Shown: one piece after another, positions 24,853 through 34,740 of the stretch | Numbering within the stretch: position 1 is the stretch's first letter | How the letters are laid out: every line of letters begins with the position of its first letter | Source of the DNA: UBA11889 sp002313255 | GTDB lineage: Bacteria; Pseudomonadota; Gammaproteobacteria; Pseudomonadales; Azotimanducaceae | Assembly (NCBI GenBank): GCA_913045265.1 | Contig: CAJWQX010000006.1 | Coordinates: 3,233-67,232, forward strand | Direction of reading: 5' to 3' | DNA length: 64,000 bases | Made by a program: the position numbers and the translations under genes | The notes under the pieces: model-generated | The model's input: only the letters and a program-made list of their open reading frames with translations | Database searches by the model: none | What the model was told of the DNA's origin: nothing

Positions 24853-25929
24853 ATGCTGGAGCGCTTCAAAGTACCCGACGATATTGCTGTTCGGGTGGAT
24901 CAAGCCGTCATGCGCCAAGCGGTCGAAGATATTTTCAAAGCGTTTGATATGCCGGAGGCGGAAGCCGAGGCCTCGGCCGACGTCTTGCTGTATGCCGATA
25001 TACGAGGTATTGATTCCCACGGCGTTTCCAACATGATGCGAGCATACGTCGCGGGCTTTCGCGCCGCACAAATTAATCCAACGCCCTTGGCTCGTCGCGA
25101 ACGCGATACCTTGGGTGCGATTTCATACGACTGCGACAACGGACTAGGAATAGCACAAAGTCGGATGTTTATGGAGGAAGCCTGCAAACGGGCCAAAGAC
25201 ACCGGAGTCGCGGTGGTTACGGCTTACAACGGACAACATTACGGCCCGTCAGCGTACTACGCACACCTGGCGTTGGCCCACGACATGATTGGGATCTCCA
25301 TGACCACGGGCGGTTTATTGGTCACGCCAACGCAGGGTGCGGAGCGACTTTTGGGCCTTAATCCGATCGGAATCGCGGCGCCTTCCGACGCGGAAGTACC
25401 GTTTATATTCGATGCCTCCATGAGTTCGGTTGCTGCGAACAAAATTCAATTGTTGCGACGGGTCGATGGCAACGTTGCGCCGGGATGGATTAGCGATGCT
25501 GAAGGTGCCCCCGTGATGGAAGAGTCCCCCGTACTCGAAGGGTTCATGATGCTTCCACTCGGTGGTACCCGAGAGATCGGCTCCCATAAAGGTTTTGGGT
25601 TGGCGATGTTGGTCGAAATTCTCTGTGGCGTCTTGACAGGCACAGGCGGCGGACCGTTTCGACGGCAAGGTACGGCGCACTATTTTATGGCCTACGACGT
25701 CGGTGCGTTCTGCGACGTCGCGACTTTTAAAAAAGACATGGACGACTACTTACGAGCATTACTCGACTGCAAGCCTGCGCCTGGTGAGTCACGCGTGGTC
25801 TATCCCGGCATCCCCGAGCACGAAGCGGAGCTTGAGCGCCGCGCCGAAGGTATTCCATACCATCCCGAAGTCATTGAGTGGTTCAAGAAAACCATGGCCG
25901 ATCTTGGCGTAACCGATGATTTACCCTAG
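24853..25929 (+). CDS. malate/L-lactate dehydrogenase-type oxidoreductase (LDH2 family)
   Basis: The LDH2/MDH2 family interconverts 2-hydroxy and 2-oxo acids with NAD(P). The motifs ADIRGIDSHGVSNM near the N-terminus, NGQHYGPSAYYAHLA and GSHKGFGLAMLVE fit the family. The ATG at 24853 follows GGAGAGG by a few bases. It is 12 bases upstream of the arylsulfotransferase-like gene, so the two probably form an operon. Substrate unknown. Confidence 0.88.
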   Translation: MLERFKVPDDIAVRVDQAVMRQAVEDIFKAFDMPEAEAEASADVLLYADIRGIDSHGVSNMMRAYVAGFRAAQINPTPLARRERDTLGAISYDCDNGLGIAQSRMFMEEACKRAKDTGVAVVTAYNGQHYGPSAYYAHLALAHDMIGISMTTGGLLVTPTQGAERLLGLNPIGIAAPSDAEVPFIFDASMSSVAANKIQLLRRVDGNVAPGWISDAEGAPVMEESPVLEGFMMLPLGGTREIGSHKGFGLAMLVEILCGVLTGTGGGPFRRQGTAHYFMAYDVGAFCDVATFKKDMDDYLRALLDCKPAPGESRVVYPGIPEHEAELERRAEGIPYHPEVIEWFKKTMADLGVTDDLP

Positions 25930-25941
25930 CGATCATTAACC

Positions 25942-27087
25942 ATGGGATGGTCTGTCAACCGCCCGACCGGTCTGACCTTTCATCGGCACGGACTTTCAAC
26001 CAAAGGTTATACGTTACTGACCCCTCACGGCGATGCGGCTACGTACCTTATCGATATTGATGGACGCATAGTCCATCGCTGGGTCTTTAGCCATATCAAG
26101 CCTGGCTACGGGCGCATGCTCGAAAACGGCAATCTGCTGATGACCGGTTCGGACATCGACACGCCCAAACCGCCGAAAGATGAACCGACGAAAGCACCGC
26201 CTCCGCTTGAACACCATGTCACGCGCTTGGGTGGCTACCACACGACGCTGGTTGAGGTTGACTGGGATGGCAACGTCGTTTGGGAGTACATCAACAAATT
26301 TCAACACCACGACTTTTTTCGATTCGCGAATGGCAACACGATGGTTCCCGTGTGGGTGGAATTGCCTGAAGAATTCCATCGCGGAGTCCGAGGTGGGCGA
26401 AAAATGCATAGGGAGCGGCTGCCGCGGCTGCTTGGCGACGATTTAGTTGAAATTGATCAGGATCAAAATGAGGTGCGCCGAATACATACCTGGAAACTGC
26501 TTGATCCTATCCGAGATCCTATTTTCGCTACGGTCCGACGATGGGAATGGACGCACATTAACTCGATTGATGTGAACCTAGAAGGTGACATCGTATTCTC
26601 TGCGCGCCACAACGATCGAGTCTGCGTGATCGACAGCAAATCGGAAGAAATTAGCTTCAAGTACACTGAAACGCATGGTCAGCACCATGCGACATGGGTC
26701 AAGGATGGAAATATTCAGGTGTTCGATAACGGTGACTCCAGTTCGCGCATCATTGAAATTGACCCAAGTAAGTCGGAGGTCGTATGGGATTACCACGGGA
26801 TCCCGTCCGATCAATTCTTCAGCGGACATATCTCTGGAGCGACCCGCCTAGGATCAGGAAACGTTTTGGTTTGTGAGGGCACCAGCGGGCGATTGTTTGA
26901 AGTGAATCGTGCGCATGAGGTTGTTTGGGAGTGGATCAACCCATTTCTAAACAACAACTCACGAGGAGAGGCCACCGTCAGCATCTATCGAGCGCATCGG
27001 TATCCTGTCGATCACCCGGCCTTGGTCGATAAAGACCTTGACCCTAACCGGTTCCGTAATTTAAACCAACTGAACGGTTTGACGTAG
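25942..27087 (+). CDS. arylsulfotransferase (ASST)-like beta-propeller protein
   Basis: The 381-residue protein has propeller repeats of the GYTLLTP, DIDGRIVHRW, EVDWDGNVVWEY type, together with HHDFFRFANGNTM, WTHINSID and HHATWVKDGNIQVFDNG, the layout of the ASST family. E. coli-type ASST is periplasmic and transfers sulfate between phenols through a catalytic His. This protein has no signal peptide, so it would be cytoplasmic, and its activity is not assured. It follows the LDH2 gene by 12 bases. Confidence 0.75.
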   Translation: MGWSVNRPTGLTFHRHGLSTKGYTLLTPHGDAATYLIDIDGRIVHRWVFSHIKPGYGRMLENGNLLMTGSDIDTPKPPKDEPTKAPPPLEHHVTRLGGYHTTLVEVDWDGNVVWEYINKFQHHDFFRFANGNTMVPVWVELPEEFHRGVRGGRKMHRERLPRLLGDDLVEIDQDQNEVRRIHTWKLLDPIRDPIFATVRRWEWTHINSIDVNLEGDIVFSARHNDRVCVIDSKSEEISFKYTETHGQHHATWVKDGNIQVFDNGDSSSRIIEIDPSKSEVVWDYHGIPSDQFFSGHISGATRLGSGNVLVCEGTSGRLFEVNRAHEVVWEWINPFLNNNSRGEATVSIYRAHRYPVDHPALVDKDLDPNRFRNLNQLNGLT

Positions 27088-27115
27088 ATCAGTACCACGA
27101 AGAATCCCGGACCGA

Positions 27116-27994
27116 TCAGCGTACAACGGTCGGTTTGTTCACTAATACGACTCCGAGGACTATTAGGCCAAGAGCAATGACTGCACTAGGGTGAACGCTT
27201 TCTCCCAATATTTGATCAATCAAAAACAGTGAAATAAATGGCGAGAGAAAAATGAGCTGACTAATCTTTGCGACTTGTCGAGTACGAGATAGCGCTTGCT
27301 GCCATAGAAGAAAGGTAACCCCCATTTCGAAGAGACCAACCCAAACTCCAACCGACAGCGTTCGAGGGGTCAAGGGCGGGAAGCCATCGGTGGACCAACA
27401 AAGTAACCCGATGATTGGTGTGGCGACCGCAAACCCGATCAGCATGAGTGATGCAGGATGACATTCGAGCCGGATGGTGGCGAGCCAGTACAGTGACCAC
27501 AACAACGTGCTGAGGAGCGCGAGCGTGATACCTCCGATGTCGAACGTGTCAAATCCGACACTCGCGCCCCGGGTCACGAGAATAACCACACCAACGTAGC
27601 TAACGCCGATTCCGATCAACGCCTTTGACGATAGGCGCTGCTTGAGTATAGGGATGGCGAGAATGGCTAGCGTTATTGCCCACGTGTAGTTCAGCGGTTG
27701 CGCTATCTGCGCGGGTAGCCTGTCGTACGCTTCGAACAGAATCAAGTAATACGCCAGTGGGTTCACTAATCCCAACAGCCCGGCTCGAAAGTAGACGGAT
27801 CTCGTGATTGGCGTCGGTGCGATAACGAGTTTCGAGACGGTGAAGAACGCTAAGGAAAATACGCTGCCAAGCCATAACATTTGAATAGGTGTAAGGAATG
27901 CGAGACCGAGTTTGAAAACAGTTGCCACGGTGGACCACAAAGCAACCGCGGCCAAGCCGAAAAGAATTGCTTGTGTTTCTCTGGAACGCACCAC
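27116..27994 (-). CDS. EamA/DMT family transporter
   Basis: A membrane protein with about ten predicted helices in two five-helix repeats, the EamA (drug/metabolite transporter) layout. The second repeat ends in LGLIVLGVVLVNKP, a common end for this family. It is likely a metabolite exporter; the substrate cannot be inferred from the neighbours. It converges on the ASST-like gene with 28 bases between. Confidence 0.87.
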   Translation of the reverse strand: MVRSRETQAILFGLAAVALWSTVATVFKLGLAFLTPIQMLWLGSVFSLAFFTVSKLVIAPTPITRSVYFRAGLLGLVNPLAYYLILFEAYDRLPAQIAQPLNYTWAITLAILAIPILKQRLSSKALIGIGVSYVGVVILVTRGASVGFDTFDIGGITLALLSTLLWSLYWLATIRLECHPASLMLIGFAVATPIIGLLCWSTDGFPPLTPRTLSVGVWVGLFEMGVTFLLWQQALSRTRQVAKISQLIFLSPFISLFLIDQILGESVHPSAVIALGLIVLGVVLVNKPTVVR

Positions 27995-28152
27995 TTCGTC
28001 ACATTATCTGAATTTGGTCGAGCATCCCATCTGCTTGATGGCTGGCGTTGTGGCGCGAGGGGATCTTCGAATTGGTGCGTCGCTTTTGGTTGAACGGAGG
28101 CGCCGAACACCGCACACTTAATTTGGTCAACTCAGATTTGATAGGAAGTGAT

Positions 28153-28632
28153 ATGGCGATTGAGGAAGGGGATAAACTCCCCGAAGCAACGATGCATACA
28201 ATGCGAGATGGAAGACCGACGCCGGTCACGACGGCCGAATTGTTTGACGGCAAGAAGGTGGTCGTTTTTGCGGTTCCGGGCGCGTTTACTCCGACGTGTT
28301 CGCAGTCACACCTCCCGGGATACGTGGTCAATGCGGATGCGATTCGGTCGAAGGGCATTGATGACATCGTCTGTATCGCCGTCAACGATGCTTTCGTCAT
28401 GGGGGCGTGGGGTGACGATCGGAACGCCGAAGCCATCACCATGGTAGGCGACGGCAACGGGGATTTTACTAAAGCTCTTGGTCTTGAGATGGATGGCAGT
28501 GGCTTTGGTCTTGGGACACGATCCCAGCGCTACGCCATGGTCGTTGACGACGGCGTTGTCTCGAATTTATCGGTCGAGGATCCCGGTCAATTTGAAGTCA
28601 GTAAAGCGGAGGCGATCCTCGAGGCCCTTTAA
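28153..28632 (+). CDS. peroxiredoxin, Prx5 type
   Basis: Thiol peroxidase of 159 residues. The peroxidatic cysteine is C49 in GAFTPTCSQSHLPGYV. The downstream blocks IAVNDAFVMGAWG and RYAMVVDDGVV are typical of the Prx5/AhpC-TSA redoxin group. The ATG at 28153 follows AGGAAG; the longer frame from 28048 has unrelated residues. It needs a thioredoxin- or glutaredoxin-type reductant, none of which is adjacent. Confidence 0.92.
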   Translation: MAIEEGDKLPEATMHTMRDGRPTPVTTAELFDGKKVVVFAVPGAFTPTCSQSHLPGYVVNADAIRSKGIDDIVCIAVNDAFVMGAWGDDRNAEAITMVGDGNGDFTKALGLEMDGSGFGLGTRSQRYAMVVDDGVVSNLSVEDPGQFEVSKAEAILEAL

Positions 28633-28725
28633 TTCTGGCGATCGTGTTGACGCCATGACGAGATTGCGCCGACGTAAACCTGCTGGATGTGGATAGAAAA
28701 ATAAACGTGAACAGGAGCGTGCGTT

Positions 28726-29097
28726 GTGTATGTAGTCCGTGTGTATACGGGAGACGATGGCGAGTCGCATTTTGAAGATGTAGCGATTGGTCTCGAAGAT
28801 CGAGGCTTGGGCGGTCGAATCTCGAGGTTAATTCGGGGTAGCGGGGTCATGTTTCGGGAAGTCGATGCGACCTACGACCTTGATTTCCACAACGCGCCGC
28901 GGCGCCAGTTTGTCGTGAATCTAACCGGATCGGTGGATATCACGGTTGGGGATGGCACTATACGGCGACTCGGCCCGGGCGAGATTCTGCTCGCCGAGGA
29001 CACGTCGGGCCGAGGTCACAAGAGTGCGGCGGTGGATGGCAAGTCGAGAACGTGTCTCTTTATACCCGTCGACGACGACGCTGAGGTCGGAATATAA
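28726..29097 (+). CDS. small cupin-fold protein
   Basis: A 123-residue single cupin: REVDATYDLDFHNAPRRQFVVNLTGSVDIT and the second half GDGTIRRLGPGEILLAEDTSGRGHKS give the two cupin motifs, with H55 and a C-terminal His (GRGHKS) as possible metal ligands. The GTG start has AGGAG upstream. Function unknown. Confidence 0.75.
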   Translation: MYVVRVYTGDDGESHFEDVAIGLEDRGLGGRISRLIRGSGVMFREVDATYDLDFHNAPRRQFVVNLTGSVDITVGDGTIRRLGPGEILLAEDTSGRGHKSAAVDGKSRTCLFIPVDDDAEVGI

Positions 29098-29123
29098 GCA
29101 TTGTCGGGTGCGAATTGAGTCAT

Positions 29124-29777
29124 CTAAAGGGCTGGTGTACCGGCGAGGTCATCGCCAAGGCGCATGGCGTCTTGTAGAGAACCAAGCCGTCGAACCCAAG
29201 GTGTCAAGTCGTTGAGGGCAGGGGGCATATTGGCGGCGGCTATGCGTGCAGCGCTTTCATCCGAGTAAATACCAAGCAGTAATACGAAAAATAGTTGGTC
29301 GCCGTAGGCAATCCGCGTAGCGGATAGGCCCGGAATGTTCTTATCGCGTACGAATTTTTCTAGGGCCTCCTTGTTGGAGACAGCAAACAACTGCACAACA
29401 AAATAGTCGGGTGGTAGGTCGATGAGATTCACCGCATGGCCCGGTTTAAGTGCGAGGCGTCGGTAAAGTGGCGGTCCGATGTTAAGGTTGGGAGAGCGGG
29501 TACCTACGGTGTCACTGCTATCTACCACTTCCGGTATGTGCGTTTTTGGCAGTGTCCGATCTGGCTTAGGTGGCAGGGATCCCGATGGCCGTTTCTTTGT
29601 GCCATCTGGAATGTAGTCTTTGACGCACTCCCAGGTCTGATTTTCGACCCCCATGTCGCAAAACCAATTATCTTTGGGAGTAACGGGCACCGGAGTCTCA
29701 ACCATGGGGTTGGTGGAGCCACAGCCCCCGAGCAATAGAAACGTAATCACAGAGGCCGTGGACCATCGCCAGATCAT
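29124..29777 (-). CDS. SPOR-domain lipoprotein
   Basis: A signal peptide with lipobox LLGGC (C19) makes this an outer- or inner-membrane lipoprotein. A proline-rich linker leads to a C-terminal SPOR-like fold (YFVVQLFAVSNKEALEKFVRD to VLLLGIYSDESAARIAA). SPOR domains bind denuded septal glycan strands, so a cell-envelope role is likely. It converges on the cupin gene and is divergent from the MaoC gene. Confidence 0.82.
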   Translation of the reverse strand: MIWRWSTASVITFLLLGGCGSTNPMVETPVPVTPKDNWFCDMGVENQTWECVKDYIPDGTKKRPSGSLPPKPDRTLPKTHIPEVVDSSDTVGTRSPNLNIGPPLYRRLALKPGHAVNLIDLPPDYFVVQLFAVSNKEALEKFVRDKNIPGLSATRIAYGDQLFFVLLLGIYSDESAARIAAANMPPALNDLTPWVRRLGSLQDAMRLGDDLAGTPAL

Positions 29778-29831
29778 GGCGGACGACTGTGCCCATTCGT
29801 TTATGATCTGTCAAAAAATAGGAGCTGTTCA

Positions 29832-30689
29832 ATGCCGATGAATTCTTCGACCGTGGGAAAGTCGACTAAGCGTTTTCGTCACGTTGCAGAAAAACGCTGG
29901 TTGATGTCCTACGCGGCGGGTATCGGAGAGATATCCGCGAACTACTACGATGTGACGAAGGGACTTACTGCGCACCCGGTTTTTTCTGTGTGCCCCGAAT
30001 GGCCGGTGGTCCTCGATGCGCAACGGGTCGAGGGCTCAGAAAGCATGACGACGGAAGAAGCGCGTTCTGGAGTGCATGCTTCGCACGACGTTCTTATTCA
30101 TCGCCCGATCCGACCAAACGAATCCCTCTACACGTGTGCCACAATTACTTCGGTTGAGCAGCGCAAAGCGGGGGCATTTCAGATGATGCGGCTCGAAACC
30201 AGGGATGAAGAATCGAATCTGATCGTATCCACCCACCAGGGTGGCCTCTCTCGTGGGGTGAACGTTGTTGGCGGGGATAAGGCGATCGAGAGTGCACCGT
30301 TGCTACCCGAAATCCCATCAGGCGCCCAAGCCGGTCGGCAGTTCACGATCCCTGTAAGCACGTATGCGGCGCATGTATACACGGAATGCGCGCGGATCTA
30401 TAACCCGATCCATACGGATCGAGACATCGCGCGGGCCGCGGGTCTGCCCGACATTATTCTTCACGGTACAGCGACGTTAGCGCTCGCTATCTCTTGCCTC
30501 ATCAACAACTTGCTCGATGGTGATGCCCACCGGGTTAAGCGATACGCGTGTCGATTCAGTGCCATGGTTTTGATGCCGAGCACCATTACCCTGGAAGTCA
30601 ACGGGTTAGCAGACAGTCATGTCTGGTTTACCGCCTATAACATGGCAGGTGAACCGGCGATCCGGGACGGCTATATGGAGGTGCGTTAG
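29832..30689 (+). CDS. MaoC-type double-hotdog dehydratase
   Basis: A 285-residue protein with two hotdog halves. The second half holds the hydratase-2-like motif YNPIHTD (190-196) followed by LPDIILHGTATLA, so H194 and D196 are candidate catalytic residues; the first half lacks this motif. Such proteins hydrate enoyl-CoA thioesters. It stands alone between a lipoprotein and an HNH nuclease. Confidence 0.85.
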   Translation: MPMNSSTVGKSTKRFRHVAEKRWLMSYAAGIGEISANYYDVTKGLTAHPVFSVCPEWPVVLDAQRVEGSESMTTEEARSGVHASHDVLIHRPIRPNESLYTCATITSVEQRKAGAFQMMRLETRDEESNLIVSTHQGGLSRGVNVVGGDKAIESAPLLPEIPSGAQAGRQFTIPVSTYAAHVYTECARIYNPIHTDRDIARAAGLPDIILHGTATLALAISCLINNLLDGDAHRVKRYACRFSAMVLMPSTITLEVNGLADSHVWFTAYNMAGEPAIRDGYMEVR

Positions 30690-30790
30690 CGCCGCTCCAG
30701 AGCTCCGCAATCCGTAAAGTTATTGCGTGAGTGCGAGTTGACAGCCTTTCGTGATTGGTCATGATACGGGTCGGGTGGAAGGATAGATTT

Positions 30791-31390
30791 ATGTTAGCGA
30801 CGTTGGACGACTTCGATCGCGCCCCGCGCATCCTAAGGCTCAACTTGGCGGGGCAGCCCGTTGATTGGGTTAGCTGGCAGGACGCCGTATGTCTATATGC
30901 ACGCCGATTGGTCATATGGACACATGGAGAGTCCATATTGAGGATTCGTGGTGGACACTCCCGCCGAGACGGCCGCCAGACATCGCTGGAAGTACACAGC
31001 ATTATCGCGTGCAACGGCCGTGTCGTTTCACTGGATCGAAGCGGTCCGCCACTGACGAATAAAGCCCTTTTTGCTCGTGATCACAACTTGTGTTTGTACT
31101 GTGGCGGGTCGTTCCCTGATTTGAAACTCACGCGAGACCACGTCGTGCCTAAATCTCGGGGTGGTGATGATCGTTGGGATAATGTGTTGGCTGCGTGCAA
31201 ACGTTGCAATCACTTCAAAGGTAGCCGGTTACCGCACGAATGCGGGATGGAAATACTAGCCTTACCCTATGTCCCCAATGTCGCCGAGTATCTAGCGTTG
31301 ACCAACAGTGGACGAATTCTCGGGGACCAAATGTCGTTTCTCGAAGCCCAATTCGGTCGCCACAGCAAGTTGAGGGCGCACTTGGCATAG
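30791..31390 (+). CDS. HNH endonuclease
   Basis: A 200-residue protein with a zinc-finger HNH core: C101LYC104, the HNH residues H117 (TRDHVVP) and N131 (WDN), then C136KRC139. The RDHVVPKSRGG and CKRCNHFKGSR motifs are the usual form of a widespread stand-alone HNH protein of bacteria, of unproven function. The ATG at 30791 follows AAGGA. There are no mobile-element signs around it. Confidence 0.88.
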   Translation: MLATLDDFDRAPRILRLNLAGQPVDWVSWQDAVCLYARRLVIWTHGESILRIRGGHSRRDGRQTSLEVHSIIACNGRVVSLDRSGPPLTNKALFARDHNLCLYCGGSFPDLKLTRDHVVPKSRGGDDRWDNVLAACKRCNHFKGSRLPHECGMEILALPYVPNVAEYLALTNSGRILGDQMSFLEAQFGRHSKLRAHLA

Positions 31391-31400
31391 TAATAGGGAA

Positions 31401-31423
31401 AACCGCAACGACTGGCCGCGGTT
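31401..31423. terminator. possible hairpin between convergent genes
   Basis: AACCGC at 31401-31406 and GCGGTT at 31418-31423 form a six-base stem with an 11-base loop between the 3' ends of the HNH and M20 genes. There is no T-run on either strand, so its role as a terminator is only a suggestion. Confidence 0.25.
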
Positions 31424-31431
31424 CAAATGGG

Positions 31432-32835
31432 TTACGGTGTCAATGCTCGGTCGGCCAACACCTGGGCGACGCAGCAGGTCACGCGAATTCCCGTATCTAC
31501 GTGGAGAAATTCATTCGGCCCATGGGCGTTCGAATGCGGGCCGAGAACTCCGGTCACAAAGAAATGACAAGCGGGGAATCGGTCTCCCAACATTTTCATA
31601 AATGGGATAGTCCCGCCCGTTCCCATGGTCATCATGGGGGCTCCAAAAAAAGTTTCGGAACTCTGTTCGAGCGAGGTTAATAGGCTCGGGGACAGACTAT
31701 TAGCGTGCCAACCTGTTTGCGGACTATCGAGGCTGAAAGACACGGTGGCGCCTTGCGGTGGATCTTTTTCGAACGTTGATTTGACTCGATTCGCCGCTTC
31801 GTCAGCGTCGAGCGATGGAGGGAGACGGAAAACAAGTTTTGCCGCGGTTGAGGGTCGCAACGTATTGCCGGCGTTTGAGGGGTCTGGAGCGCCCGCGAGG
31901 CCCACCACCGCCATGCTACTTCCCCAGGTATTTGCTATGACCAATTCGCTTGACGAGGTTGCTGTCGGCCGGGTACTGCCCGACCACGGGAAACGATCGA
32001 GCACGGTGGGTCCGAGGGTTGACGCGACTTGGTCAGCCTGTGCCCGAACGTCGGCAGTAATGGGGACCTGTAGGAAGTTCAGTAATTCGCCTGAGACCGC
32101 ATTCTCGACTCGGTCGAGTAACTGGCGGAGCAACCGAAAGCTGGACGGCACGATTCCTCCTGCCGCGCCCGAATGCACCCCTTCGGAAAGTACTTCAACG
32201 TTGAGTGTTCCACTCAACGTCCCGCGTAACGACGTCGTCAACCAAAGTTGATCGTAATTTCCACATTCCGCATCCAAACAGATTACCAGGTCGGGTTCGC
32301 CGATTTCGTCGCTTAAATGGTCAATATAGCTGGGAAGATCATAACTACCGCTTTCTTCACAGCTCTCAATGAGTATCAGACATCGCGGGTGAGGAAGGTT
32401 CTGCGCTTGCAGCGCACTAATCGCGGCAAGACTAGCGAAGATCGCATAGCCATCGTCGGCACCTCCGCGTCCGTACAGTCGGCCATCTTTTTCGATTGGA
32501 GTCCATGGACCAAGCCCGTCCGCCCAACCCGTGAATTCGGGCTGTTTGTCGAAGTGCCCGTACATCAAGACGTTCCCGCGCTCGCCCGGTATATCGACGA
32601 GGATGACGGGTGTGCGTCCCTCGAGTCGAACCACGCGGTGCGTTAATCCGGTAATGTCTGTTTGAGCGACCCATTTAACGAGCAGATTGGCGGCATCGTC
32701 CATATAACCGTGTTCTTCCCAATCCCGATCAAAAGCTGGGGACTTATTTGGGATACGGATGTATTCGTGGAGCGTTGGGACGATACTTTCGTTCCACATT
32801 GCTCCTACGTGCCGACGGATTGCGTCACCATTCAT
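31432..32835 (-). CDS. M20 family dipeptidase
   Basis: A 467-residue metallopeptidase with the M20 dipeptidase landmarks: VLMYGHFDKQPE (His and Asp zinc ligands), LYGRGGADDGYA, the acidic ESCEESGS, the dimerisation-domain LSEGVHSGAAGG, and a late zinc histidine in GPHSNAHGPNE. The predicted role is cleavage of peptides or acylated amino acids. No signal peptide is visible. The start overlaps the BtuB stop by 4 bases, so it may be in the B12-regulated transcript. Confidence 0.9.
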   Translation of the reverse strand: MNGDAIRRHVGAMWNESIVPTLHEYIRIPNKSPAFDRDWEEHGYMDDAANLLVKWVAQTDITGLTHRVVRLEGRTPVILVDIPGERGNVLMYGHFDKQPEFTGWADGLGPWTPIEKDGRLYGRGGADDGYAIFASLAAISALQAQNLPHPRCLILIESCEESGSYDLPSYIDHLSDEIGEPDLVICLDAECGNYDQLWLTTSLRGTLSGTLNVEVLSEGVHSGAAGGIVPSSFRLLRQLLDRVENAVSGELLNFLQVPITADVRAQADQVASTLGPTVLDRFPWSGSTRPTATSSSELVIANTWGSSMAVVGLAGAPDPSNAGNTLRPSTAAKLVFRLPPSLDADEAANRVKSTFEKDPPQGATVSFSLDSPQTGWHANSLSPSLLTSLEQSSETFFGAPMMTMGTGGTIPFMKMLGDRFPACHFFVTGVLGPHSNAHGPNEFLHVDTGIRVTCCVAQVLADRALTP

Positions 32836-34691
32836 AATGATGCGTGGATCCCGATCTGTATTGAGGTACCTGGATTACGATAACCGAATACGTCTTGTGT
32901 TTTTACGTTGAATAGATTTTCAACGAAAAGTTGGAGCTGAAGTTGGGGGCTAACGCGAAAGGTCATGCCGGCGTTGACCTGTTGGTACGGATCCAGCCGT
33001 CGACGTGTCCCCGGATAAGTTGAGAAATCGGTATCGATTTGACTCCCGGTATGCGTGATCCTGGCTGCTAGAATCCATCGTTCGCCGACTCGGAACGTAT
33101 AGTTTATCCGGCCAAGGGTTCGTGGTCGGCGCACTTCGCGAAGTCCAGATTCGGTACTTTGGATCACGCTGTAACTCGCGTCTAACGAATGTGATCCTCT
33201 TTCTATCTCGACGGTCGCTTCGATGCCGGATCGATGACTTCGGCCAGCCATGTTCCGAGCCGTAAAACCCATGTTGACGGGGTCGTAAACAAATCCGTCG
33301 ATTTCGTCTTTGAGGTTAGCGTTGAAATACACAAGCGAAAGATCTGTTCCGCGCCAAGATCGGTGAACCCCTATCTGAAACTCTTTCGCTGATTCCGGTG
33401 TTAGATCAGGGTTACCAACGAATGTGTCAGGCGTGTAGCCGAAACGTTCCGTAAAGGTTGGATTCTTGAAGCCTGAAGCGATTCGAGCGAACCACTTTGT
33501 GGAACGAAGAACGACGCTACCGCTTATACCAAAGGTCGTTGCGTCGCCGAATAAACTGTTGTGATCGCGCCTTATCGAAACTGATGCTGCGATGGATGGC
33601 CCGGTGTAGAGGTATTCAGCCGCAATATTGGATGACTGCGTTTGTTGATTTTGGTTAGGGTCACCGTACACGTTCGGTACGCCGTGCCGGAGTAATTCTT
33701 CCGAATGATGGCCTACCGTCACGTTTAACCGTCGATCATTCCAAAGTCTAAAGTTGTTGGAGAACGTGACGTTGTACCGCTTCCCGATACTGCCATCAGA
33801 AATGGTCTCGCCCGAAACATTACTTAATCGAGCGCGCGTAGTTGCGAGGTGAATGTTGGGCGTCCAATAATCCGAGCCATCCCAAGTGCCGGATACACCA
33901 ATTAGTTTCAGGTCTGTATCGTTGCGAAGATCCCCGTCAATGGGAACGAATGCTGGATAGGGCGTTGGATCGAAGTCGGTCCATGACCGAGTTAATCGCG
34001 AAGTTAGTTTTACCGTCCAGTTCGCAACCGAGTGTTGCGCGTTGAAATTCAAGTTTTTGTTCTTAAAAGCATCGTTTTCGTCGCCAACTAGCGAGACATT
34101 GGTACCGTCACTTTTGATGCCCCCAATTGAAGTGCTAACGTACCCGTTGGATTTCACTCGCGCGAAGTCAATAGAGGAAGTGACGGTTTGTGCGGTCCCT
34201 ATGCCAAGATATACGGCGGAGCGGTCGGCGACGGGGGTCGTGTCGATAAAGATTACGCCGGCTAGCGCGTCGCTTCCGTGTACCGCACTTTGCGGGCCGT
34301 TCAGGACCTCGATACGCGTGATGCCGGTACCGTGAAGCGTGCCAAAATTGAATTCTGATCCTATAGCCGGGTCGTTTGCCTGAATTCCATCGATTAATAC
34401 CATGACATGATTCGATTCGGCGCCTCGAAGCCGTATTTGGGTTAGAGAACCCCGGTTGCCTGATTGAGAAACGGCGACGCTCGATAGCCCACGAAGTGTA
34501 TCTACAGCCATGAGAGGCCGTGGAGTGTCGTCCATATCGACCACGTGGACTGGCTGTTCGGTGGTTTCCAGTCGGCTTGCACTTACAATAATTTCGGTGA
34601 CGATATTTTCGTCTGCGAAGGTAGAGTTACCCGTAATAAAAGTTGAAATTACTGCAACGTTTTGTAGATGTCGTACGAAAGACAAACACAC
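32832..34691 (-). CDS. btuB: TonB-dependent vitamin B12 receptor, BtuB-like
   Basis: An outer-membrane beta-barrel of 619 residues. A TonB-box-like EIIVSASR follows a signal peptide that ends near TFA-DEN, and the plug domain has SQSGNRGSLTQIRLRGAE, HVMVLIDGIQAND and RIEVLNGPQSAVHGSDALAGVI; it ends with the barrel-closing phenylalanine-less tail IQIGIHASL. The GTG at 34691 (GAGGGA upstream) is chosen because the open frame to 34841 runs into the cobalamin riboswitch. Identification as the B12 receptor rests on the riboswitch and length; other siderophore-type substrates are less likely. Confidence 0.88.
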   Translation of the reverse strand: MCLSFVRHLQNVAVISTFITGNSTFADENIVTEIIVSASRLETTEQPVHVVDMDDTPRPLMAVDTLRGLSSVAVSQSGNRGSLTQIRLRGAESNHVMVLIDGIQANDPAIGSEFNFGTLHGTGITRIEVLNGPQSAVHGSDALAGVIFIDTTPVADRSAVYLGIGTAQTVTSSIDFARVKSNGYVSTSIGGIKSDGTNVSLVGDENDAFKNKNLNFNAQHSVANWTVKLTSRLTRSWTDFDPTPYPAFVPIDGDLRNDTDLKLIGVSGTWDGSDYWTPNIHLATTRARLSNVSGETISDGSIGKRYNVTFSNNFRLWNDRRLNVTVGHHSEELLRHGVPNVYGDPNQNQQTQSSNIAAEYLYTGPSIAASVSIRRDHNSLFGDATTFGISGSVVLRSTKWFARIASGFKNPTFTERFGYTPDTFVGNPDLTPESAKEFQIGVHRSWRGTDLSLVYFNANLKDEIDGFVYDPVNMGFTARNMAGRSHRSGIEATVEIERGSHSLDASYSVIQSTESGLREVRRPRTLGRINYTFRVGERWILAARITHTGSQIDTDFSTYPGTRRRLDPYQQVNAGMTFRVSPQLQLQLFVENLFNVKTQDVFGYRNPGTSIQIGIHASL

Positions 34692-34740
34692 TAGAACAAT
34701 CTTCCCTCGTCGCTCCGCGAATGGCAGATGGATACCGTTC

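Noticed and set aside
31625..32251. Long plus-strand open frame opposite the M20 dipeptidase
   Set aside because: It is antisense to a strongly conserved gene, lacks a ribosome binding site and shows no recognisable motif.
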